64,000 nt of DNA. It comes from an uncultured Alphaproteobacteria bacterium (GTDB taxonomy: Bacteria > Pseudomonadota > Alphaproteobacteria > Methylaequorales > Methylaequoraceae). Numbering within the stretch: the first letter of the stretch is position 1; every line of letters starts with the position of its first letter. Under the pieces are notes generated by a model. It searched no databases, was not told where the DNA came from, and saw nothing but the letters and a program-made list of their open reading frames with translations. Position numbers and translations under genes: made by a program. Location of the stretch: positions 1 through 64,000 of the forward strand of contig CACMWI010000007.1 of NCBI GenBank assembly GCA_902617375.1. The letters run 5' to 3'. Shown here in pieces: positions 1 through 8,015 of this stretch.

Positions 1-87
1 TTGTTTTAAATCTTTGATTTTTTTTAGCTTGAATAGATCAATTAGTGGTCTTGCTTCTGAGTTTGTCGCAACTACAAAATGAATCAT
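1..87 (-). CDS. Partial CDS, possible nucleosidase/phosphorylase-like protein (5' end only)
   Basis: Only the first 29 codons lie in the window; the gene runs off the left edge. The ATG (complement of 85-87) directly follows the TAA of the methyltransferase gene at 88-90, so the two are probably cotranscribed. The visible N-terminus is a hydrophobic strand (IHFVVAT) followed by NSEARPLID. This resembles the first strand and E-A/E-x-PL segment of purine-nucleosidase/phosphorylase-superfamily proteins such as MTA/SAH nucleosidase. That would fit a neighbourhood rich in methyltransferase and methionine genes, but 29 residues cannot establish a family. Confidence 0.45.
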   Translation of the reverse strand, partial: MIHFVVATNSEARPLIDLFKLKKIKDLKQ

Positions 88-885
88 TTATTTTTTTATG
101 AATCTTAGAGTCATGCGATCACTTTCTCCTATGGCTTCGTAAATAGATTTATTTTTATCACCTTCTGCATACCTTGGAGGCAAGGTCCACACACCTTTAT
201 TGTAATTTTTGAGATCTTTAGGGTTAGAATTAATTTCAGTTTTTTCTAATAACTTAAAACCTTGTTCTTCAATATGACTTATCAAAAATGATTCTTTCAC
301 ATAACCCTTTTTAAAATTATATATTGCAGATTCATCAGCTCTATGTTGAACAACTCCAAGTATTCCATTTTTTTTTAGAGATCTATGCAATGATTGATAC
401 ATATTTTCTGATTTTTTTTGATCTAAAAAGTTATGTGTATTTCTAAATGTCAAAATTAAATCAAAATAATTTTCATTATTTTTGATTTTGAAATCTTTAT
501 CGATAAAAATTGTTTTAATTTCTCCAAATTTATTTTTATTTTTTTGAAAATATTCAAAGAATTCATTCTGGATTTTTGTTATTATGTCAATCGCGTAATT
601 TGGTTCTTTATAAACTGCAACATAGAAGTTATTTGTATCATTCATATAGGTGCTAATTATCTCTGTATACCAACCTCTACCTGGAATTATTTCTAAAACT
701 TTTTTTGATCTATCCAATTCAAAGAAATTTAGAGTTTCATAAGGATTTCTATGTACGTCTCTTTTTTTGTTTTCTTCTTTTCTGTGAGGATTCTCAACTG
801 CCTCTCTAATTAAGTCAGTGTTTGCGTCAATTTTGTTAAAAAATAACAATGTTGTTACAATTAAAGAATATAGTAAAGTCTTCAT
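88..885 (-). CDS. Exported class I SAM-dependent methyltransferase-like protein (COG4798 type)
   Basis: The 265-residue product begins with a basic/hydrophobic signal peptide (about residues 1-21, MKTLLYSLIVTTLLFF...DA), so it is predicted to be periplasmic. The mature part has the R-x-P-x-E-TL-x-FF segment followed by motif I, KVLEIIPGRGWYTEII, a Rossmann SAM-binding glycine loop. Later come the acidic FDLILTFRNTHNF strand and the KKNGILGVVQHRA strand. This order matches the predicted methyltransferases of COG4798. The substrate is unknown. An exported SAM-fold protein is odd because SAM is cytoplasmic; it may have lost catalysis or bind another ligand. It sits 3 bases downstream of an unknown gene in the minus-strand operon. 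Confidence 0.75.
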   Translation of the reverse strand: MKTLLYSLIVTTLLFFNKIDANTDLIREAVENPHRKEENKKRDVHRNPYETLNFFELDRSKKVLEIIPGRGWYTEIISTYMNDTNNFYVAVYKEPNYAIDIITKIQNEFFEYFQKNKNKFGEIKTIFIDKDFKIKNNENYFDLILTFRNTHNFLDQKKSENMYQSLHRSLKKNGILGVVQHRADESAIYNFKKGYVKESFLISHIEEQGFKLLEKTEINSNPKDLKNYNKGVWTLPPRYAEGDKNKSIYEAIGESDRMTLRFIKK

Positions 886-888
886 AAT

Positions 889-1386
889 TTACGTTACACT
901 ATCTATCATATCGTCTATAGAAAATTGTTTATGTATTGCATCAGTAATTAAACCTAAATCTTTTTCATTTTTAATATCCCAACCACAAGGAGCTTTTTTT
1001 GTGAGCCCAGATCTACATGAATATGAAAAAACTTTAAAATCTTTAACTGCATCATGCGGAGAGTACTTTTTTTCAGAATCATTATCGTATGGATCTTTTT
1101 TAAAAATACCTTTTTCATTAGGCTTAACATTCATTATTATACTGTAAGTATAATGATTTAAAAGAAGAAAAGGATCTTTCGACTTTACTTCGCCTAAAAA
1201 TTCAATGAATGCTACCGATGTTGCCTCTATATCGTCTGGAGTAAGTTCATCGTAATATTTTGAAAAAAAAGATATAAATTTTCTTGCACTAATAAATAAA
1301 GCTACATCTCTTACTATATAATCATAAACAGTTTGAGAAATAATAATTTTAAATAACCAATCTGGACAAAATCTTTCTTTACCCAT
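889..1386 (-). CDS. Hypothetical protein
   Basis: The 165-residue protein has no family I recognise. It shows no signal peptide or clear membrane segment. The N-terminal half is predicted largely helical (DYIVRDVALFISARKFISFFSKYY) and contains a D-E-LTPDDIEAT segment. The C-terminal half has two cysteines (YSCRSG and APCGWD). It lies 2 bases downstream of the NDUFS4-like gene and 3 bases upstream of the exported methyltransferase, so it is part of the same minus-strand operon. Its tight embedding supports a real gene. Confidence 0.7.
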   Translation of the reverse strand: MGKERFCPDWLFKIIISQTVYDYIVRDVALFISARKFISFFSKYYDELTPDDIEATSVAFIEFLGEVKSKDPFLLLNHYTYSIIMNVKPNEKGIFKKDPYDNDSEKKYSPHDAVKDFKVFSYSCRSGLTKKAPCGWDIKNEKDLGLITDAIHKQFSIDDMIDSVT

Positions 1387-1388
1387 TT

Positions 1389-1685
1389 TTAGCCTTTCTT
1401 CAAAAAATTCTCAGCATAGGATTTTTTTATCAATGACCTTTTATTTGGCATTTGTACTTCATAATCATATTTATTTTTTTTTGCAAAATTGATAGCTGAT
1501 TCTAAATCATCAAAAAATAACTTTATTTGTTTTTCAGGATTCGAAGATCCGTTCCAGCAAAACTTGCTACTTATAAACGATTCATTAATATCATTGTTTG
1601 TGAGACACCATTTGCGTGAATTATTATATCCCGACTGCATGGCGGACTTTGTGGGTTTAAATATCAAAAATTTATTTTTTTTCAT
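1389..1685 (-). CDS. ETC complex I subunit, NDUFS4/18-kDa family
   Basis: This small soluble protein (98 residues from the chosen start) carries the NDUFS4-family core: a short strand, then PTKSAMQSG, then KW, a FCWNGSSNP segment, and a D-x-E-x-AI-x-FAKKNKYDYEV stretch near the C-terminus. The family is an accessory subunit of NADH:quinone oxidoreductase, typical of mitochondria and Alphaproteobacteria. I chose the ATG at 1685 because an AGGA Shine-Dalgarno lies about 10 bases upstream and the family normally begins just before the K/R-P-x-K-x-AMQSG motif. A TTG at 1706 would add 7 residues. Either start overlaps the end of metC, so translation is probably coupled. Confidence 0.85.
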   Translation of the reverse strand: MKKNKFLIFKPTKSAMQSGYNNSRKWCLTNNDINESFISSKFCWNGSSNPEKQIKLFFDDLESAINFAKKNKYDYEVQMPNKRSLIKKSYAENFLKKG

Positions 1686-2844
1686 AGTTTTTAAATCCTC
1701 GCTCAAGATCTTCTATCAAATCATCTGCTGATTCTAAACCAATATGAATTCTAAACCAATATACAGATTTTTTATAGTTTTTTAAAGAGGGCTTTATTTC
1801 ATTTAATGGCAAAATCAAACTTTCATATCCTCCCCAGCTAAATCCAATTTTAAAAAAATTTAAACGATCAATGAACGATTCAATTTGATTCGTTTTTGAA
1901 ACTGAAAAAGTAATAAGTCCATTGCTAAGGTTGAAGTATTTTTTCCAAAGTTTGTGGTGAATATTTTTTTTATCGGGTAAGAAATAAATTTCTTCTACAA
2001 GCTTTTTTTTCTCTAAATATTCAAAAACTTTTAAGGAATTTTCTTGATGTTTTTCTAGTCTTGTGCTCAAAGTTCTCATGCCTTTTATTGCGTTGAAACA
2101 TGCCTCTGCAGAAACAAAATCTCCCACTCTAACAGCTGTTTGCTTAATTTTTTTGAAATGCTCATTGCTGCATGCTATGACTCCACAAAAATTATCAGAA
2201 TGACCTGAAAAATATTTTGTACAAGATTCAATAACCACATCTATACCCCATTTTAAGGGATTGAGACCTATGAAAGTAGCCCAAGTATTATCCATAACTG
2301 TTATAATTTTATTTTTTTTTGCAATCTTTACAATTTCCTCGATATCTTCCACTTCATAATTGAGCGACCCAGGCGATTCGATATAAATTAATTTTGTTTT
2401 TTTGCTAATTAGTTTATTTAAAAAAGAAGAGTTATTATTTTTGTAGAAATAAGTTTTTATACCAAATCGTTTTAACTCATTTATACAGAAATTATAAACT
2501 GGTTCATAACAATTTTCAGTAATTAATACTTCATCTCCTTTTGATAAAAATGATAACAAACTTATCGTTATTGCTGACAATCCAGAGCTTGTAACAATTG
2601 CATCCTGACTTTTGTATAATTGGCAAATTAATTCTTCAAATCTCTTTACTGAATAGTTTCCAAATCTTCCATAGTAAGGTTTCTTGAATTTATTTTTTTT
2701 AGCGTCTATAAAGCTTCTATAGTCGTTAAAAATTATTGTCGAGGTTTTATATATGGGATCACTTAAAGATCCATGATGTAAATTAGGATCACTCCCTAGT
2801 TTAATCAACTCAGAATTTATTTTATTTTTCCCCATTCTGCCCAC
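1672..2844 (-). CDS. metC: Cystathionine beta-lyase
   Basis: A PLP-dependent Cys/Met-metabolism enzyme of 390 residues, cleaving cystathionine to homocysteine, pyruvate and ammonia. Visible features are the R-F-G-N-Y substrate/PLP region near residue 50, ATVTSSGLSA-like PLP phosphate loop (AIVTSSGLSAI), D in VMDNTWA, and the Schiff-base lysine in SCTKYFSGH. The C-terminal SWGGYESL motif is characteristic of MetC beta-lyases rather than MetB. An internal ATG at 2835 is an alternative start. The first codons overlap the end of sseA by 28 bases. With cysK and sseA it forms a cysteine/methionine sulfur operon. Confidence 0.88.
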   Translation of the reverse strand: MGRMGKNKINSELIKLGSDPNLHHGSLSDPIYKTSTIIFNDYRSFIDAKKNKFKKPYYGRFGNYSVKRFEELICQLYKSQDAIVTSSGLSAITISLLSFLSKGDEVLITENCYEPVYNFCINELKRFGIKTYFYKNNNSSFLNKLISKKTKLIYIESPGSLNYEVEDIEEIVKIAKKNKIITVMDNTWATFIGLNPLKWGIDVVIESCTKYFSGHSDNFCGVIACSNEHFKKIKQTAVRVGDFVSAEACFNAIKGMRTLSTRLEKHQENSLKVFEYLEKKKLVEEIYFLPDKKNIHHKLWKKYFNLSNGLITFSVSKTNQIESFIDRLNFFKIGFSWGGYESLILPLNEIKPSLKNYKKSVYWFRIHIGLESADDLIEDLERGFKNYEKK

Positions 2845-3659
2845 GATCCATCATACAGTTTGACTTTTTTAATACCTAATAATGTAAGAACAAATATAAT
2901 ATTGCAAGCCGTAACTCCAGATCCGCAATAACATACTATTATATTTTTTTTTTTTATTTTCTTTTGATTGAAGATTAAATGCTTTAATTCATCAAAATTT
3001 TTAATTAGCATATTTTCTGTTATTACCTCAAACGGAATATTAATACTATTCTTAATTCTACCTTTTTTTAAATTTGGTCTGGGTTCTTTTTCAATTCCCA
3101 AAAACCTGTTCTGAGGCCTTGCGTCAATTACTTTTGTATTGCAATCATTTTTAATGATTATCTTTTCTAATTCTTTTTTATTCACTATTCTCTTTGATTC
3201 AAATGAATTACATTTAAAATTAGATTTATCTGCTTTGTTTATTTTATTTGTTACTGGAAGATTATTTTTAGTCCACTCCGAAAAACCACCGTTAAGTATT
3301 CTTATCTTTTTAAATCCAAAAACTTTAAAAATAAACCAAACTCTCCCTGAACAAAAAAACCCTATTTGATCATATATTATTATTTCGTGATTAATATTAA
3401 TTCCATTTGTTATAATAAAATTTTGGATTTGTTCAATTGATGGAAACATATGAGGTAAATCAATTGAACTATCCGACAACTTCTCGATATCGAAATAGAT
3501 TGCATTCTCAATATGAGAGTTTTTATACTCTAACCTTCCTTTATTAGGTTTATTTAAATACCATCTACAATCAATAATTCTTATATTAGACGAGTTTTTT
3601 AAAGTAAAAAGCTCCTCACAGTTAATCACAAATTTTGAAATTAAATTTATCAAAGCCAT
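2817..3659 (-). CDS. sseA: 3-mercaptopyruvate sulfurtransferase (two-domain rhodanese)
   Basis: The 280-residue protein has two rhodanese folds: an inactive N-terminal one (about 10-130) and a catalytic C-terminal one (about 155-278). The active-site loop CYCGSGVTAC has the CG[S/T]GVT signature of 3-mercaptopyruvate sulfurtransferase rather than thiosulfate rhodanese. Other family landmarks are the DCRWYL strand, GRLEY, H-IENAIYFDIEKLSD, and VIDARPQNRFLG with E-PRP. It transfers sulfur from mercaptopyruvate to thiol acceptors or cyanide. It overlaps cysK by 10 bases and metC by 28 bases, indicating a tightly coupled operon. Confidence 0.9.
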   Translation of the reverse strand: MALINLISKFVINCEELFTLKNSSNIRIIDCRWYLNKPNKGRLEYKNSHIENAIYFDIEKLSDSSIDLPHMFPSIEQIQNFIITNGININHEIIIYDQIGFFCSGRVWFIFKVFGFKKIRILNGGFSEWTKNNLPVTNKINKADKSNFKCNSFESKRIVNKKELEKIIIKNDCNTKVIDARPQNRFLGIEKEPRPNLKKGRIKNSINIPFEVITENMLIKNFDELKHLIFNQKKIKKKNIIVCYCGSGVTACNIIFVLTLLGIKKVKLYDGSWAEWGKIK

Positions 3660-4648
3660 TCTGGAATTGGAAGTTCTTTGTCTTTAAGAAATTTTTTATT
3701 AAAAATTTTACTTTCGTATTTTGTCCCATAATCACACAAGATGGTTACAATTTTTTTGTTGGGACCAATTAATTTTCCTAACTTCACAGCTCCCATAATA
3801 TTTACTCCTGATGATCCTCCTAAAATTAGTCCTTCTTTTCTCACCATCTCATATACGATATTTAAAGCTTCTGTATCTGTTATTTGAAATGATTCGTCAA
3901 TAACAGTATTTTCTAAATTTCTAGTTATTCTTCCTTGTCCAATTCCTTCAGTTATAGAAGAACCAGTCGATTTGAGTTGCCCATTTTTATAAAAATTGTG
4001 CATAGCTGAACCCATAGGATCTGCTAAACCAATAACAATATTTTTATTTTTTTCTTTTAAAAAATCAGAAACACCAGAAATAGTTCCTCCTGTGCCTATT
4101 GAACATATAAAAGCGTCAACCTTTTTGGAAAGTTGTTTATATATTTCAGGCCCGGTTGTTAAATAATGTGATTTTTTATTAGATAAATTATCAAATTGAT
4201 TAGCCCATAGAACACCATGCTCATTTACAATGGATTTTGCTAAGGTTTCTGAGTAACGAATGTAATTTCCAGGATTTTTATACGGGAGTGCATCAACAAG
4301 TATTAATTCTGCTCCACACAATTTTAACATTTTTTTTTTTTCATTACTTTGGGTTCTAGGCATCACTATAATTGAATTCAACCCAATTGAATTTCCAACT
4401 AAACATAGACCTATTCCAGTGTTTCCTGCAGTTCCTTCGACAATTGTACCTCCTTTTTCGATTTGTTTTTTTTTAATTGCGTCTTTTATTATTTGCAATG
4501 CAGGTCTGTCTTTAACTGATCCACCTGGATTAAGAAATTCACATTTACCATATATTTCGCAACCAGAGATTTCTGATGCGACTTTTAGTTTTATTATTGG
4601 AGTATTTCCAATACATTCTGTAAAATTTCTTTTAAAATTAAATTTCAT
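3650..4648 (-). CDS. cysK: Cysteine synthase A-type PLP enzyme
   Basis: O-acetylserine sulfhydrylase family, 332 residues, condensing O-acetylserine and sulfide to cysteine. The PLP lysine is in NPGGSVKDR. The TAGNTGIG loop binds substrate carboxylate, and GTGGT is the PLP-phosphate loop. GSSITEGIGQGR and GGSSGVN are also family typical. The protein is slightly longer than average at its C-terminus (ELPIPEWL). It is the first gene of the minus-strand sulfur operon. Its start at 4648 faces the beta-propeller gene across 81 bases. No SAM- or cysteine-related riboswitch fold fits in that short leader. Confidence 0.9.
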   Translation of the reverse strand: MKFNFKRNFTECIGNTPIIKLKVASEISGCEIYGKCEFLNPGGSVKDRPALQIIKDAIKKKQIEKGGTIVEGTAGNTGIGLCLVGNSIGLNSIIVMPRTQSNEKKKMLKLCGAELILVDALPYKNPGNYIRYSETLAKSIVNEHGVLWANQFDNLSNKKSHYLTTGPEIYKQLSKKVDAFICSIGTGGTISGVSDFLKEKNKNIVIGLADPMGSAMHNFYKNGQLKSTGSSITEGIGQGRITRNLENTVIDESFQITDTEALNIVYEMVRKEGLILGGSSGVNIMGAVKLGKLIGPNKKIVTILCDYGTKYESKIFNKKFLKDKELPIPEWL

Positions 4649-4729
4649 TTTTTAAATGATCTTAAACTTTTTTTGTTAAATCATATACAAAAAGTTAACA
4701 ATGGTTTAGTTTAAGAATTTCACCAAAAA

Positions 4730-5587
4730 ATGCTAAATATTTTTATTAAAACTTTCATTTTTATTTTTTTTATCTCTTCTCCAATATATTCTTTCGAGAT
4801 AAAGTGGGTTGTCGACGGATTAAATGAGCCAGAATCAGCTGTTTTTGATAAAAAAAGTAGCGCTATATATATTTCAAACATTAACGGTGATCCACTAAAA
4901 TTAGATAAAAATGGCTATATCAGTAAAATCAGTGTGGATGGTCAGATTTTAGAAAAGAAATGGATAAAAGGTTTAGATGCACCAAAAGGTATGACAATCT
5001 TTAATGACCACTTGTTTGTTGCAGATATAAATAAAATTTGGAAGATCAATACTTTAAATAAAAAAAAACAATTCTTCTTAGTTAATGGTGCAGGTTTTTT
5101 AAATGATTTAGCAGTAGACAAAAAAGGTCGTATTTATGCCTCTGACATGTTTAAAAATCGAATATATCAATTAAAAAATGAAAATATTACGATTTGGAAA
5201 CAAAGCAAGCTCTTAGATTCACCTAATGGATTGTTAATTGAGGGAAATTATTTAATAATTGCTTGTTGGGGCAAAATTAAGAGTGGTTTTGACACAGAAA
5301 TTAAAGGAAAATTAATAAAAGTTAATTTAAAAACAAGAGAGATTCAAAAATTTTTCAGCACTCGTCCAATTGGAAATTTGGACGGTATCGTCTTTAATAA
5401 AGATAATGGTTATTTATCAACTGATTGGATTAATGGAAAACTTTTTTCAATCAATAAAAAAGGCATAGTTACGAACTCCTTTAAAGTTAATAAAGGGGCT
5501 GCCGACCTTGAGATATTAATGCACAAAAATCTAATTTTAATTCCAATGATGAAAAATAACAATCTCACAGCATTTCAATACGATTAA
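4730..5587 (+). CDS. Exported SMP-30/NHL-like beta-propeller protein
   Basis: The 285-residue product has an N-terminal signal peptide (about residues 1-21, IFIFFISSPIYSF), so it is likely periplasmic. The rest shows repeated blade-like segments: LNEPESAVFD, ISNINGDP, LDAPKGMTIF, FLNDLAVDKKGRIYASDM, LDSPNGLLIE and LDGIVFNKDNGYLSTDW. These match the SMP-30/gluconolactonase/NHL beta-propeller pattern. The ligand or substrate is unknown. It is followed without any gap by the ABC ATPase at 5588, suggesting a shared operon with an ABC-2 exporter. Confidence 0.75.
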   Translation: MLNIFIKTFIFIFFISSPIYSFEIKWVVDGLNEPESAVFDKKSSAIYISNINGDPLKLDKNGYISKISVDGQILEKKWIKGLDAPKGMTIFNDHLFVADINKIWKINTLNKKKQFFLVNGAGFLNDLAVDKKGRIYASDMFKNRIYQLKNENITIWKQSKLLDSPNGLLIEGNYLIIACWGKIKSGFDTEIKGKLIKVNLKTREIQKFFSTRPIGNLDGIVFNKDNGYLSTDWINGKLFSINKKGIVTNSFKVNKGAADLEILMHKNLILIPMMKNNNLTAFQYD

Positions 5588-6310
5588 GTGCCAAAAACAT
5601 CAATTAGAACAAAAAACTTATCAAAGACATATGATAATCAAACTGTGGTTAGTAATGTTTCAATAAATCTACCATATGGCGGAATCTTTGGAGTTTTAGG
5701 AAAAAATGGAGCAGGGAAAACAACTTTTCTAGCAATGTTAATGGGACTTATAACTCCTTCAGAAGGAGAGATTTTCATTTTTGATAAATCCCTTAAGTTC
5801 CACAAATATGAAATATTAAAAAATATAAATTTTCAGAGTCCATATATTGATCTTCCTAAAAAGATTACAGTCATGCAAAACTTAATTTTTTATGCGAGAC
5901 TTTATGATGTAATAGATAGAAAAAAAAAAATTTTAAAATTATCAGAAGATTTATTTATTACAGATTTACTTGACAATATTTATGGAACATTATCTTCCGG
6001 TCAAAAAACAAGAGTAAATTTATGTAAAGCTTTATTAAATGACCCAAAATTACTTCTGCTAGACGAACCAACAGCGTCATTAGATGTATCAACATCAGAA
6101 TTTATTAGAAAATACATAAAAAGTTTTCAGAAAAAAAATAATTCAACAATCCTTATAACTTCTCATAATTTAGAAGAAATTGAAAAAATGTGTTCACACA
6201 TTATTTTTTTAGATAAAGGGAAAATAAAATTTGATGGAAAAAAAAATGAGCTTTTTAAACAAAATAAATCTTCTTCACTTAAAGATATTTTTTTAAAAGA
6301 TGATAAATAG
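5588..6310 (+). CDS. ABC-2 exporter ATP-binding protein
   Basis: The 240-residue nucleotide-binding subunit has Walker A GKNGAGKTT, signature LSSGQKTR, Walker B LLLLDEP with D-loop ASLD, and switch histidine in LITSHN. It begins with GTG directly after the TAA of the preceding gene. The next gene starts 11 bases before its end and encodes the membrane subunit. Together they form an ABC-2 type exporter of the lipid/polysaccharide/drug class. The substrate cannot be assigned from sequence; a nearby epimerase and glycosyltransferase lie on the opposite strand. Confidence 0.88.
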   Translation: MPKTSIRTKNLSKTYDNQTVVSNVSINLPYGGIFGVLGKNGAGKTTFLAMLMGLITPSEGEIFIFDKSLKFHKYEILKNINFQSPYIDLPKKITVMQNLIFYARLYDVIDRKKKILKLSEDLFITDLLDNIYGTLSSGQKTRVNLCKALLNDPKLLLLDEPTASLDVSTSEFIRKYIKSFQKKNNSTILITSHNLEEIEKMCSHIIFLDKGKIKFDGKKNELFKQNKSSSLKDIFLKDDK

Positions 6311-7091
6311 AATTTTAGCTTTATTAATTAGATATAAGAACATATCTTTTGGATCTTTTCCCAGGTTATTGAGTATTTTTTATTGGCCAACAGTTCAGAT
6401 TCTTTTTTGGGGATACTTTACCAATTTTTTTATGTCTAATGGAAGTTTTGGAATTTGGAGTGCCTTAAACATTATTCTTTCCGCAGTTGTTTTATGGGAC
6501 GTTTTATTTAGAGGACAACTTGGTTTGACCATGTCTTTTTTTGAGGAGTTGTGGTCAAGAAATTTACCAAATTTATTTATAACACCATTAAAGGATATTG
6601 AGATGGTTTACGGATTGATACTTATAAGTCTCGTAAGAACTTTAATTGGAATTACTCCAGCTGTATTTTTCGCAAACTATTTTTTCTATTTTCATCTGTT
6701 TGAATTAGGTTTATATTTAATATTTCTATTTTTAAATCTAATAATCTTCGGATGGTCCATAGGTTTTATCGTCTCCGGCTTAGTGTTGAGGTATGGGCAA
6801 GCTTTTGAAGAATTAGCGTGGGCAATTATCTTTATCATTCTTCCGTTTTCATGTGTATATTATCCATTAGATTCCTTGCCTAACATAGTACAAAATATTG
6901 CTCTTTTTTTACCAACAGTACATATTTTTGAGACTATGAGATTGATTTTGATCGAAAATGAAATTATTTTACATAATGTTTTTATAATTATTTTTCTCAA
7001 TCTATTTTATTTAATTTTAAGTATCTTATTTTTTTTAAAAATGATTTGTATTGCAAGAAAAAGAGGGCTTCTTTTTAATCAGGGAGAATAA
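6300..7091 (+). CDS. ABC-2 type transporter permease
   Basis: A hydrophobic protein of 263 residues with about six predicted membrane segments and the ABC-2 permease layout. It has a short N-terminal amphipathic region (LLIRYKN), a conserved central S-W-R-N-LF-x-TPL segment (ELWSRNLPNLFITPL), and a C-terminal segment with PLDSLP just before the last helices. It pairs with the ATPase encoded immediately upstream (11-base overlap). Its 3' end overlaps the 3' end of the convergent glycosyltransferase gene by 13 bases. Confidence 0.85.
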   Translation: MINRILALLIRYKNISFGSFPRLLSIFYWPTVQILFWGYFTNFFMSNGSFGIWSALNIILSAVVLWDVLFRGQLGLTMSFFEELWSRNLPNLFITPLKDIEMVYGLILISLVRTLIGITPAVFFANYFFYFHLFELGLYLIFLFLNLIIFGWSIGFIVSGLVLRYGQAFEELAWAIIFIILPFSCVYYPLDSLPNIVQNIALFLPTVHIFETMRLILIENEIILHNVFIIIFLNLFYLILSILFFLKMICIARKRGLLFNQGE

Positions 7092-8014
7092 TCTTCGATT
7101 TTATATCTTATTGCATCTTTAGTTGAATGTTGATAAATAAAAATACAAGATTCCCTAATTAAATTTAAGTAATTCTTACTCCCTAAAAATAAACAAATTC
7201 TCAGAAAGTTCATTCTATTAAATTTAGTTTTTTTTTTCTCTCTTCTATACCATTTTTCAGATCTTCCTAGTGACTTCTTGGAAGCGATTTTTAATATTGA
7301 GTCTTTTAACGCATTTTCTTTTATAAAGTAATACAATGCGGCATTATAATCGTGTATCAGTTGAGTTTTTTTCCCTATCATAATCCTGTTTTCGTCATTT
7401 TTTGGTCCATATGATGTTATATTGTCAATAAAACAAAAATTCCCAAAACGAGCTAAATTTAAAACTAAAGAAAAATCCTCTATAAAAATTTTTTTATTGC
7501 ACCCACCGGATTTTTGAATTGTTTTGTTACAATACAGATTAGGAGTTGTACCTGAAAAACTTGAAGTAATTGCCGCTGTAAGTGGATTTTCTAAAAATCT
7601 AAAGTTTTCGATTGCATTTTTTTCAAACGAAATATCATTGTAATTTTGCAACAATTTGTAGGAGCTAAAAGCTGCTACAGATTTTTTTTTTAAAATTGTT
7701 TTTAATAAAATTTCACAACAATATGGAGCCATAACATCGTCGCCACCAACTAATTTTATATAATCACCCGTAGCCATACTAATTCCGTATTGAGTTGCAA
7801 TGGCTGGTCCTCTATTTTTCTGACTCAAAATTGTTGTATTTTTCCACTTTTGAGTTTTTTTTTTTAAATATTCTAGCGACCCATCTGTAGATCCATCATC
7901 AATAAAAATATATTCTTTTTCAAAACTTCCTACTTGTTTTTTAATAGAGGAGAGTACAATTTTTAAATATTTTTTTTTGTTAAATATTGGGCATACAAAA
8001 CTTATTTTTGTCAT
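7079..8014 (-). CDS. Family 2 glycosyltransferase
   Basis: The 311-residue protein has a GT-A fold N-terminal domain: SFVCPIFNKKKYL, the nucleotide-binding IDDGSTDGS, NRGPAIATQYG, and the metal-binding region GGDDVM. The C-terminal third is a positively charged region without recognisable membrane helices. It probably transfers a sugar to a surface glycan or lipid-linked precursor. It lies one base downstream of the epimerase gene, so a shared nucleotide-sugar pathway is likely. The acceptor is unknown. Confidence 0.85.
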   Translation of the reverse strand: MTKISFVCPIFNKKKYLKIVLSSIKKQVGSFEKEYIFIDDGSTDGSLEYLKKKTQKWKNTTILSQKNRGPAIATQYGISMATGDYIKLVGGDDVMAPYCCEILLKTILKKKSVAAFSSYKLLQNYNDISFEKNAIENFRFLENPLTAAITSSFSGTTPNLYCNKTIQKSGGCNKKIFIEDFSLVLNLARFGNFCFIDNITSYGPKNDENRIMIGKKTQLIHDYNAALYYFIKENALKDSILKIASKKSLGRSEKWYRREKKKTKFNRMNFLRICLFLGSKNYLNLIRESCIFIYQHSTKDAIRYKIEDYSP

Positions 8015-8015
8015 T

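Noticed and set aside
4649-4729. SAM- or cysteine-responsive riboswitch before cysK
   Set aside because: The divergent gap is only 81 bases and I could not fold a known aptamer or terminator from it.
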